A stretch of 64,000 nt of DNA, from positions 1-64,000 of the forward strand of contig JAEVEX010000041.1 of the NCBI GenBank assembly GCA_016842085.1, read 5' to 3'. The stretch's first letter is position 1, and the number at the start of each line of letters is the position of its first letter. The DNA is from Candidatus Thermoflexus tengchongensis. GTDB lineage: Bacteria; Chloroflexota; Anaerolineae; Thermoflexales; Thermoflexaceae. Shown here piece after piece: positions 7,580-15,229 of the stretch. Position numbers and translations under genes: made by a program. The notes beneath the pieces are model-generated. The model saw only the letters and a program-made list of their open reading frames with translations, was not told the origin of the DNA and ran no database searches.

Positions 7580-10036
7580 TCATCCCCGGGTCATCCATTC
7601 CACCCAGCGGGCCAGAGGGTGGAGCCAGCGGAGGCGGCGCCCGCCTTCGGCGAGCAGCTCCTGCTGAAACCGCTCCAGAATGGGATGGGCCGCCCGAGGC
7701 TGGCGGGCCAGGGCATACACCAGATGCCAGCGGGCTCGATGGAATCCCACCAGCCGCCGCAGGTCCTCCGGACGCAACTGAGCCGACCCGCCCAGCCGGA
7801 CTTCCTCCTCCAGCAGGCTGGCGATGCTCATCAGACGGTGCACGAAGCCCCGCGCCAGCCGCGGCCCGTCGGGGGCCTCCGGCCGGATTAGATCGGCCAG
7901 CTGCTCTGCCCATCCCTTCATCCATTCCGCCTCTTCCCAGGGCATGGGGACGCCGAAGAACCCGAAGGCATCCTTCTCGTGGCCATCCGCATGCCGGAAG
8001 CCCTTCGCCCCCTCCAGGTGGTCGCCGGCCTCAGCGGCCGCCTGATACAGGGGGAACTTCTCCCGATGCATCGAGATGCCCCCGCTCAGGGTGAGGCTCG
8101 GGTTGCCGGCGGCGAACCGTCGGAAATCCTCCCGGATCCGGAAGGCCGCCTCCAGGACCCGATCCCAGGATCCGACCAGCAACAGATCGTCGCCCCCGGA
8201 GTAGATCAGGTAGAGATGACGGGCCTTCGGATCCACCTCCCGGCAGAGGACCCGCAGGTATCCCTCGAAGAACAGGGCGATGAGATGGCTCAGGGTAGCG
8301 ACGCGGGAGAGGGAGTAACGGGCCCCCAGACCGAAGCGGAACAGCCGCCCCAGATGGTCCACATCCATCCGCAGACATGCCCACGCCGGCGTCCCCCGGG
8401 CAGATTCCGCCATCTGCTGAAGCTCCACAATCGTTCCATCCCGATCCATCGGTGTGAAGGCGGGCAGATAGCGGAAGTCGTGGATGGGGATGTCATCCAC
8501 AGGGGAGAGATCCCCATCATGCAGGCGGATCACTCGATCCCCGGGCTGGAAGAGCTTCTTCAGGCCCTGCCGGTCGCAGAGGCGGAACTCCACCCCCAGG
8601 CCGGCCAGGACGGTCCGATAGGTGAAGCGCCCGCCCCCCGCCTTCGGGACGAAGCGGAGGATCAGGAAGTCGCTGCGGCGGGCGATGTCATCGCCCAGCT
8701 CCTCGAAGCTTCGGCAAAGGGTGCATTTGGCCACCCCCTCCTCCTCACGAACCTCCACGGGGCGCGGGAAGGGACCTCCGGTTTCTTCCTCTGCGTGACA
8801 GACGTCACAGCGCCGCCGGAGGCCTCCACCGCCGAAGGGGCCGAACAGCCTCTCGTGGTAACGGGCCATCGCCCGGCGGAACCGCCGGGCCTTTCGGGAT
8901 CCCAGACGGGCGGACAGCTCGGCCCAGCGCTCGGGGAGACGGCCCTCTCTCAGATGGAAGTCCCTCCCCATCAGCGTCACCGCATCCAGGGCGATGGCCA
9001 GATCTCCTCCGTGGGCCTGGATCAGGATCTCATCCACGCGATCGGTGAGCTCCGACAGGCGATCCCGGGCGGAGAGAGGGGCAAGCAGGTAGAAATGGCC
9101 GCCCGAACGATACACCACCTGCGTGGGAGGGAGCTCAAGCTCCCGCAGAAGGAACTCCACGGCGGCGTCGGCCAGAAGGGAGAGATAGGCGGAGCGGCCC
9201 CGCAGGCTCTTCGCCGCCCCCGCGGAGCTGATGGCATAGAGGAACCGCTGGATGCCGGATAGATCCCCGCCGATGAGCAGGGCGACCGGCTCATCGGGAA
9301 ATTTCCCCCTTCGGGTTTCCTCCTCGAAGCGCCTCAGGGCTTCTTCCGGAAACTCCCCGATGCACACCGTGAGGGCGGCGGTCATCCGCAGGTGATCGTA
9401 GAGGCTGACGTCCGGCTCGTCGCGATAGGCGGCCGCGGGGACGCACCAGGCGAACCGGCGCAGGAGGGCCATCAGGGCCGTCAGGGCGGCCTCCGGCGTC
9501 TCCCAGACAGCGGGATGCAGGGCCTCCAGCGCCGCCTCGAAAGCCGCCCACAGGCCCGGATAGTCGGGAGCGAGGGAGGCCACCGGCTGAGGGAAAAGGG
9601 CCTCCCATGGGGAACGATCCGCCATCCCACCCGGCAGCGGAACAGTCCCGAAGCCCCATGCCCATCCCTCCGACAGGGGGGGTCGTTCGGGAAGGCGCAG
9701 GGCGGCCAGAAGGGCCCGCAGCGGCTCGCGCGAGGGATCCCCCGGTTCTTCCTCCTCCCGGGAGACCCGCTCCCCCGACGCCAGGCGATCCGCGACGATG
9801 AGCGCCCGGGCGTCCCGATCGTAGGGAGAGCCGTGATGATCCCGGATCGCCGCAATTAGACGGGACCGGTCCTCCGGCGGGAGGAAGGTCAGGCGGGGGG
9901 CCAGCCGCCGGGCAACCCAGTCGGCGCCCTGCTCCTCGTGCGGCTGTCGCTCCTGGCGCCAGAGGGCGCGCTGGCGGAACTTCCCGATATCGTGGAAAAG
10001 CCCGATCAGGGCCTGGAACACGCGATCGAGGCTCAT
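7580..10036 (-). CDS. cas10: Type III-A effector Cas10/Csm1 (HD nuclease, cyclic-oligoadenylate synthase)
   Basis: 818 aa large subunit. The HD domain has His15-Asp16 in LFHDIGKF and His67-His68 in IRDHHGS, for single-strand DNA cleavage. A first Palm domain (VALLIGGDLSGIQRFLY) is followed by a zinc knuckle (Cys410-X2-Cys413 and Cys438-X2-Cys441) and a second Palm domain with the intact cyclase motif GGDD at 614-617 (YSGGDDLLLVG). Both enzymatic activities are therefore predicted. The C-terminal helical domain D follows. The start overlaps the cas6 stop by four bases. Together with Csm6 this gives a complete cyclic-oligoadenylate pathway. The 3' side is unusual: a repeat block, not csm2, follows directly. 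Confidence 0.97.
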   Translation of the reverse strand: MSLDRVFQALIGLFHDIGKFRQRALWRQERQPHEEQGADWVARRLAPRLTFLPPEDRSRLIAAIRDHHGSPYDRDARALIVADRLASGERVSREEEEPGDPSREPLRALLAALRLPERPPLSEGWAWGFGTVPLPGGMADRSPWEALFPQPVASLAPDYPGLWAAFEAALEALHPAVWETPEAALTALMALLRRFAWCVPAAAYRDEPDVSLYDHLRMTAALTVCIGEFPEEALRRFEEETRRGKFPDEPVALLIGGDLSGIQRFLYAISSAGAAKSLRGRSAYLSLLADAAVEFLLRELELPPTQVVYRSGGHFYLLAPLSARDRLSELTDRVDEILIQAHGGDLAIALDAVTLMGRDFHLREGRLPERWAELSARLGSRKARRFRRAMARYHERLFGPFGGGGLRRRCDVCHAEEETGGPFPRPVEVREEEGVAKCTLCRSFEELGDDIARRSDFLILRFVPKAGGGRFTYRTVLAGLGVEFRLCDRQGLKKLFQPGDRVIRLHDGDLSPVDDIPIHDFRYLPAFTPMDRDGTIVELQQMAESARGTPAWACLRMDVDHLGRLFRFGLGARYSLSRVATLSHLIALFFEGYLRVLCREVDPKARHLYLIYSGGDDLLLVGSWDRVLEAAFRIREDFRRFAAGNPSLTLSGGISMHREKFPLYQAAAEAGDHLEGAKGFRHADGHEKDAFGFFGVPMPWEEAEWMKGWAEQLADLIRPEAPDGPRLARGFVHRLMSIASLLEEEVRLGGSAQLRPEDLRRLVGFHRARWHLVYALARQPRAAHPILERFQQELLAEGGRRLRWLHPLARWVEWMTRG

Positions 10037-11019
10037 AGCGGGTCTACCTCCATACGGCCGAACCCCATGCTGGTCAGCTTCCCCACGTGGAAGATCTCCC
10101 CCAGGGCGAGCAACAGGGCGAAGGGGCGGAAATCGAAACCCTCCGGGCTCTCATAGATCACCGTGCCCACGGCCCCGCCGATGCGCATGGCCGTTTTCTG
10201 CCGGGTGGAATAACGCCGGAGATCCAGCCACCGCGTCTGATCGTCCGCCCGACGGACAGCCCGCGCGGCCGCTGCGAGGTCGCCAGGGAGCTCGATCCCC
10301 CGCAGCAGCCCGTATCCGGCATCTAAGGCCCGGAGGCGCTGGAGCAGCGCCTGGACCAGATGATGGAACTCAATGGGATAGACCAGGTCGTTCCGGAGCT
10401 CCAGGCGAGCAGGGGTGTGGAAGTGAACGGCGAGCTGGCGGGTGGCGAGATCCCGGGAGGCCAGACGCGCCGGAGGGGCGGGCGGATGTCTCAGGAAGCC
10501 CTCGCTCTCCTCGTAAAGGATAACAGGGCCATCAGCGGCGATCATCTCCGCCCGGGCGAGGCGGAAGCGCTGATGGGGCCCTCCCAGGCCGGCGCGGGCC
10601 ATCTCCATGATCGCATGCACATAATAGGGCATATGCTCCCGGGCCCTTCCGAGGAGGGTCATGCCGAAGACCAGGGGATCGCCCGGGGTGAAGGCGTGCA
10701 GCGGCGGCCCCCCACGGTTTGGGATCATCGAGAAATCCAGGGTGAGCTCCAGGGTAAAAGGGGTGGGAAGGCGAGCATAGCGGGCGAACTCTGGTTGATC
10801 GGGGGGCGCATGGGGTTCAAACAGCAGCGGGTAAGCGCAGGTGAAACGGAAAGGGCACGGCGCGCAGGCGGGCATGCGGGTGGCGCAGACCAGGCGGCGC
10901 AGTGTATGGCCCAGGGCCCCTCTCAGCGTCGGCCCGGGGAAGGCGGGGAGCGTCGCAGGGGTTTCCGCAACCAGCGTAAATCGATAGGAGGTAGCCGGCA
11001 GCTCCAGATCCCATGCCAT
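10033..11019 (-). CDS. cas6: CRISPR pre-crRNA endoribonuclease Cas6
   Basis: 328 aa. The C-terminus holds the glycine-rich RAMP loop HVGKLTSMGFGRMEV, diagnostic of Cas6, and the N-terminal half has a four-Cys motif (CATRMPACAPCPFRFTC) seen in the PF10040-type Cas6 group. It cuts the repeat transcript to give crRNAs with an ATTGCGAC tag. The start at 11019 (MAWDLEL) is chosen because the frame further upstream runs through a CRISPR-repeat relic; the ribosome site is weak, so the start is less certain than the identity. First gene of the cas operon, overlapping cas10 by four bases. Confidence 0.93.
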   Translation of the reverse strand: MAWDLELPATSYRFTLVAETPATLPAFPGPTLRGALGHTLRRLVCATRMPACAPCPFRFTCAYPLLFEPHAPPDQPEFARYARLPTPFTLELTLDFSMIPNRGGPPLHAFTPGDPLVFGMTLLGRAREHMPYYVHAIMEMARAGLGGPHQRFRLARAEMIAADGPVILYEESEGFLRHPPAPPARLASRDLATRQLAVHFHTPARLELRNDLVYPIEFHHLVQALLQRLRALDAGYGLLRGIELPGDLAAAARAVRRADDQTRWLDLRRYSTRQKTAMRIGGAVGTVIYESPEGFDFRPFALLLALGEIFHVGKLTSMGFGRMEVDPL

Positions 11020-11058
11020 AGCGATCAGGCCATCTTGAGGTCTCCCTGGATTTCCCGG

Positions 11059-11096
11059 CTCATCCCCTGAAAAGGGGTCCCGGTTCTCGTCCTGGA
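11059..11096 (-). repeat. Degenerate CRISPR repeat in the cas6 upstream region
   Basis: The plus-strand sequence CATCCCCTGAAAAGGGGTCC followed by a CGGTTCTCGTCCTG-like end matches the CRISPR repeat with several substitutions and one or two small indels. It is in the same orientation as the arrays, hence sense with cas6, and lies about 40-75 bp before the cas6 start. It can form a CCCC/GGGG hairpin. It may be an old array relic or a Cas6-binding leader. Confidence 0.7.
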
Positions 11097-11145
11097 TTTG
11101 CAGCGGGGAGGGCAACTGCGAGCCGTTGCCCTCCTCAGAGCAGGC

Positions 11146-12498
11146 TCAAGCCGGAGGAAGCTCATTCGGAGCATAGGGCCGGCTGTCCGTAAGCCACCAG
11201 ACCCCCTGATCCCGGGCCGCCTGGGCCGCCCGGGGATGGATCGCCGGACCCGCCACCACCGGAATCACCTCCACCCCCGGCTCCGCCCGCCGCAGCATCT
11301 CCGCCCGCTCCACCGCCCGCTCCACATCGTCCGTATCCACCGTCGCCGAAACCTCCACCACCAGAAAAACCTCGCCCCCCGTCGCCCGGGACCGACCCCG
11401 CACCAGCACATCGGCCTCCTCCAGCTCGGCCGCCTCCTCGGGCGTGAGCCGGCCGGCCATCTCCATCTGGCGGAGGAACGCCTCCCGCTCCTCCGGAGAG
11501 AGAATATGGGGATCCCGCACCAGGCGGCGGTAGCGGCGAGAACGGGTGCGATAGCGATCCTCGTGGATCCATCCCCGCACCAGCCCATCCAGATCCCCCA
11601 CCCGCCGGGCGAGGGTGCGCACGGTCTCCGCCAGCTCGGCGAAGCGACGATCGGTCTCCACCCGATGGGCAGCCAGGGATTCCTCCGTGCGTCGCTGCGC
11701 CTCGGCCAGCTCCGCGAAGCGACGCTCGGTCTCCGCCCGATGGGCAGCCAGGGATTCCTCCGTGCGTCGCTGCGCCTCCGCCAGCTCCGCGAAGCGCCGA
11801 TCCGTCTCCGCCCGGTATTCCAGAAACTCCTGGCGATGGGCGGCGAATTCCTCATAGTGCCGCCGCTGCGCCTCGGCCAGCTCCGCGAAGCGACGCTCGG
11901 TCTCCGCCCGGTATTCCAGAAACTCCTGGCGGTGCTCCTGGAATTCCCGACGGAGGTCCAGAAACTCCTGACGGTGCTCCAGGAACTCCTGGCGGTGGGC
12001 GACGAAGGCTTCGCTCAGGCGGCGGACTGCCTCCGCCAGTTCGGCGAAGCGGGCCTCATTCTGGGCCTGATAGGCCAGGAACTCCTGACGATGAGCCACA
12101 AACGCCTCGCTCAGACGCTGGAGGTTCTCCTCGGCGCGGCCCTGGGCTTCCATCAGCTGACGCTGGGCTTCCATCAGCTGACGCTGGGTGTCGACCAGCT
12201 GGCGCTGGGTTTCCATCAGAGCCCGAACCGCCGCGCTGAGCTCGGCAAAACGGGCCTCATTCTGGGCCTGATAGGCCAGGAACTCCTGACGATGAGCCAC
12301 AAACGCCTCGCTCAGACGGCGGATCGCTTCCGCCAGCTCCGCAAACCGGCGCTCCACCTCAGCGCGAAAGGCCGCCAGCTCCCCCGGCAGACGAAGAACA
12401 TCCTCCGAGGCCAGCAGCGCCCACAGGACCTCCCGCCACTCGGGATGCGCCCGCAACAGCTCCACCAGATCCCGCAGATCCTCCACCGTAAACCCCAT
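11146..12498 (-). CDS. Coiled-coil protein with C-terminal PD-(D/E)XK-like nuclease domain
   Basis: 450 aa. Residues of about 40-320 form a long coiled coil built from near-identical modules such as ERRFAELAEAQRR and AHRQEFL; around 11.63-11.78 kb the module is 25 aa and the DNA repeats almost perfectly every 75 bp. The C-terminal third (ADVLVRGRS...VFLVVEVSATV) resembles the restriction-endonuclease-like fold of the DUF3782-type family, with the D...EV core, though the catalytic Lys is not obvious. Start chosen at the ATG with GGGGAGG upstream. It lies between cas6 and array 2 on the same strand. Such proteins are common in thermophiles and cyanobacteria away from CRISPR, so a role in the system is not established. 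Confidence 0.7.
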   Translation of the reverse strand: MGFTVEDLRDLVELLRAHPEWREVLWALLASEDVLRLPGELAAFRAEVERRFAELAEAIRRLSEAFVAHRQEFLAYQAQNEARFAELSAAVRALMETQRQLVDTQRQLMEAQRQLMEAQGRAEENLQRLSEAFVAHRQEFLAYQAQNEARFAELAEAVRRLSEAFVAHRQEFLEHRQEFLDLRREFQEHRQEFLEYRAETERRFAELAEAQRRHYEEFAAHRQEFLEYRAETDRRFAELAEAQRRTEESLAAHRAETERRFAELAEAQRRTEESLAAHRVETDRRFAELAETVRTLARRVGDLDGLVRGWIHEDRYRTRSRRYRRLVRDPHILSPEEREAFLRQMEMAGRLTPEEAAELEEADVLVRGRSRATGGEVFLVVEVSATVDTDDVERAVERAEMLRRAEPGVEVIPVVAGPAIHPRAAQAARDQGVWWLTDSRPYAPNELPPA

Positions 12499-12663
12499 CA
12501 AAGCCTCCCCGTCGAATTCTACCCTCCCCGTCGAATTCTACAAAGAAAAACCGGGGACGGACAAATCCGCCCGCTCCCGGCCGGAGGCCAGCATCCCCAT
12601 CGCGGCACAACATCCCCCACCCTGATCCGCCAGGACGACCCAACAGGTCGCCCCCACACCATC

Positions 12664-13532
12664 GTCGCCATCCCCTGAAACCGGGTCTCGCTCCGGCAAG
12701 CAGGTGAACCACGACGGGAACCGCATCCGACACCCCGCATGCATCGCCATCCCCTTGAAAACGGGTCTCGCCCCTGCGGTCCCCATCCCCTGAAAACGGA
12801 TCTCATCACCACAGGATACGGAAACGCCCGGTGGGGGCACAGCATACCGTGCCCCCCCATCCCCTGAAATCGGGTCTCGTCACCCCAGGCTTTCCTCGGC
12901 TGGAGCACCGAATCCCAGGCTTACTGCCTTGCATCGCCATCCCCTGAAAACGGGTCTCGTTCCTGCAAGGCTGTTATATGACAGCGGGTGTTCCGTGTGC
13001 GCCGCCCTGGCGCATGTGCGCTTGTCGCAATCCCCTGAAAACGGGTCTCGTTCCTGCAAGGGGTCAGGAGGGGTGGGTCGCCATCCGCGGGGATATCGCC
13101 TGTCGCAATCCCCTGAAAACGGGTCTCGTTCCTGCAAGAGGGTGGATGAGACGCGCAGGGAAGTGCTGGGGAAGGTGTCGGGGGTCGCAATCCCCTGAAA
13201 ACGGGTCTCGTTCCTGCAAGAATATGACCAGTAGCACCAGTAGCAAAGACAAAGAAGCTGCCGTCGCAATCCCCTGAAAACGGGTCTCGTTCCTGCAAGG
13301 CCCGGAATCCGGGCCGAGCCCCAAGCGAAGCTCTCGTGGGTCGCAATCCCCTGAAAACGGGTCTCGTTCCTGCAAGAATCCATTCAGAGGGAGGAATAAA
13401 TGATTTTCAATATTTCTGTCGCAATCCCCTGAAAACGGGTCTCGTTCCTGCAAGAGGTTATAGCCCGACATTTTCGCCGACGCCGGATGCGGCGAGTCGC
13501 AATCCCCTGAAAACGGGTCTCGTTCCTGCAAG
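12664..13532 (-). CRISPR. CRISPR array 2 (7 intact, 1 near-intact and 4 decayed repeats)
   Basis: Intact 37-bp repeats lie at 13024, 13102, 13184, 13263, 13340, 13418 and 13496 (start positions), identical to array 1. The repeat at 12933 has two changes. Further from the leader are decayed copies at about 12664, 12743, 12779 and 12853; the second and third abut with no spacer. Intact spacers are about 40-54 bp. The leader is at the 13533 side, so decay rises with distance from the leader, as expected for old spacers. The spacer at 13377-13417 is notably AT-rich compared with the host DNA, fitting foreign origin. Confidence 0.97.
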
Positions 13533-13862
13533 AGCGCCTCACCCTCTTTTCGGTTCCCCTCCCCGATTCCCCCTTCCTCGGCTTCTATCGTTCACACTCC
13601 CAAACCTCCCACCTCCATTTCTACCCCATTTTCGCCCCTCTGTCAAGGATTTTTTCTTTGCTTCCGCCCCCGCCGCAAATCCCCCCCGTCCCAAAGGCCT
13701 TTCGGGGATTCGCGGAAAAGCCCCCTCCCCCCGCGCCAGGACCCCGCCAGATCTGGGAGCCAGACGCCCATCTACCCCCATATCTGGATCCCCCTTCAGG
13801 CCCCGTTTTGACGGTTTTCCGCGAATCCCCCCCGGTTTCAAGGCCCATGGGGGATTCGCGGA
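13533..13862 (-). promoter_or_regulatory. CRISPR leader 2 with promoter
   Basis: Identical over 330 bp to leader 1 (336-665). The promoter copy is TTGACA at 13641-13646 and TAGAAA at 13618-13623 with a 17-bp spacer, minus strand. The identity stops at 13862, 23 bp before the stop codon of the glycosyltransferase gene. Because the adjacent repeat is also identical, the duplicated block is 367 bp (13496-13862) in direct orientation with 299-665, bracketing the whole cas operon. Confidence 0.85.
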
Positions 13863-13884
13863 GCCCTCCCCTCCCCTCCACCGG

Positions 13885-15087
13885 CTATGCCGCCGATCCG
13901 GCCACCCCCCTCCGGGCGATCTCCCAGATCAGCCGGGCGGCGTCCAGGGCCGCATCGGGATAGCCCATGGCGGCGGCGCGTGCGGCGAAGGCTTCCAGGA
14001 GATCGGGGCGGCTCAGCCACTCCCGAAGGATCTCACGGACCTGCTCCGGCTCCGGGGCATACGCGCCCGCCCCGCCGTTCACCACGTAGTCCACATTGCC
14101 CTCTTCCTGGCCGGGCAGATAATGGGTCAGGATCATCGGGCGGCCGACGGCCAGGGCTTCGGCAATGGTGTTGGGGCCGGCCTTGGTGACGATGACATCC
14201 GCGGCGGCCATCATCTCGGGAATGGTCCGCACAAAGCCGTAGATATGAGTGGGCACCGGCCACTCAACGGCCTCCAGACGCCGCCGCAGCCGTTCGTTGC
14301 GGCCGGCCACCACGGCCATCTGAAGCGGCAGCCCGGCTTCCGCCACCGCCCGGGCGTTCTCGAAGACCTTCCCCATGCCCTCCCCCCCGCCCATCACCAG
14401 CACGGTGGGGAGGTCCGGCCGCCAGCCCAGCTGTTCCCGCCAGAAGGTCTTCGGCCGGTTCCGCACTTCCCGGAAGCGCAGCCGGATGGGAAAACCGGTC
14501 ACCACCACCCGTTCCGGGGGCACCCCACAGGCGATGGCCCGGCGCCGCGCACCCTCGTGGGGCGCAATCACCAGATCCGCGTTCGCGCACCAGAGGGCGT
14601 GGATGGAACCGATGTCGCAGATGACGATCACGAAGGGGACGCGGCGCGGGGCTTTCATCCAGTAGCGCAGGGTGACATCGTTGAAGAGCGGGTGGACGGA
14701 GACGATCACATCGGCCGGATTTTCAGCGAACAGTTTGGCGATGCGCTGGCGCACCCAGGGCCAGAAGAGATAGACCAGCTGCCGGGCCCGACGGGGATGG
14801 TTGGCGAAATGCCAGGCCCGGGCGTAGAAGGGCACGATGGCCGGCTTGACCATGTATGGATAGAGAGCGGGAGAACGATTCAATGGGAAGGGAGCGTATT
14901 GAATAAAAGCATCCACGATGCGGGGCTCCACCGCGTCCCCATAAAGGGCCCGCAGGCCCTCCGCCAGCGCCTCCGAAACGCTGCGGTGGCCGCCGCCAGT
15001 GTCGGACATCAACAGGAGAACCCGCGTCGCGGCGCGGGCCGCCCGCGCCTCCACCTGGGGCTCCTCCCCGCTGACCTGCGTTCCCAT
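13885..15087 (-). CDS. MGDG-synthase/MurG-like glycosyltransferase (GT28 family)
   Basis: 400 aa. The N-terminal SDTGGGHRSVSEAL is the hallmark of the MGDG-synthase N-terminal domain, which binds a lipid acceptor. The C-terminal nucleotide-sugar domain has VLVMGGGEGMGKV and the conserved DVIVTKAGPNTIAEAL, equivalent to the sugar-nucleotide site of MurG. It should transfer a hexose to diacylglycerol or a related lipid at the inner membrane face. The start (MGTQ) has GAGGGG upstream; an in-frame Met 15 codons earlier is possible. A TATGAT hexamer near 15145 could be its promoter -10. It is unrelated to the CRISPR locus that it borders. Confidence 0.82.
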   Translation of the reverse strand: MGTQVSGEEPQVEARAARAATRVLLLMSDTGGGHRSVSEALAEGLRALYGDAVEPRIVDAFIQYAPFPLNRSPALYPYMVKPAIVPFYARAWHFANHPRRARQLVYLFWPWVRQRIAKLFAENPADVIVSVHPLFNDVTLRYWMKAPRRVPFVIVICDIGSIHALWCANADLVIAPHEGARRRAIACGVPPERVVVTGFPIRLRFREVRNRPKTFWREQLGWRPDLPTVLVMGGGEGMGKVFENARAVAEAGLPLQMAVVAGRNERLRRRLEAVEWPVPTHIYGFVRTIPEMMAAADVIVTKAGPNTIAEALAVGRPMILTHYLPGQEEGNVDYVVNGGAGAYAPEPEQVREILREWLSRPDLLEAFAARAAAMGYPDAALDAARLIWEIARRGVAGSAA

Positions 15088-15229
15088 GGCATGTCCCCTC
15101 AAAGCCCAAGGGTTGGAACCGGCGATGAACACTCCCCAACGTGATCATAACACGGGCTTCCGCCCAGCGGCCGACGTCCCCGGCCCGGCACGGAGGACCC
15201 GAGATCCACGGGATGGGGATGGACCGGGC

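Noticed and set aside
11020-11115. Longer cas6 start (32 extra residues)
   Set aside because: The extension is the translation of a CRISPR-repeat relic (RDPFSGD) and Cas6 similarity begins only at MAWDLEL.
12880-13531. ORFs across array 2 with RDPFSGDCD repeats
   Set aside because: They are translations of CRISPR repeats and spacers.
299-13862. Direct repeats as the ends of a composite transposon
   Set aside because: The duplicated block is a CRISPR leader; no transposase gene, terminal inverted repeats or target-site duplication was found.
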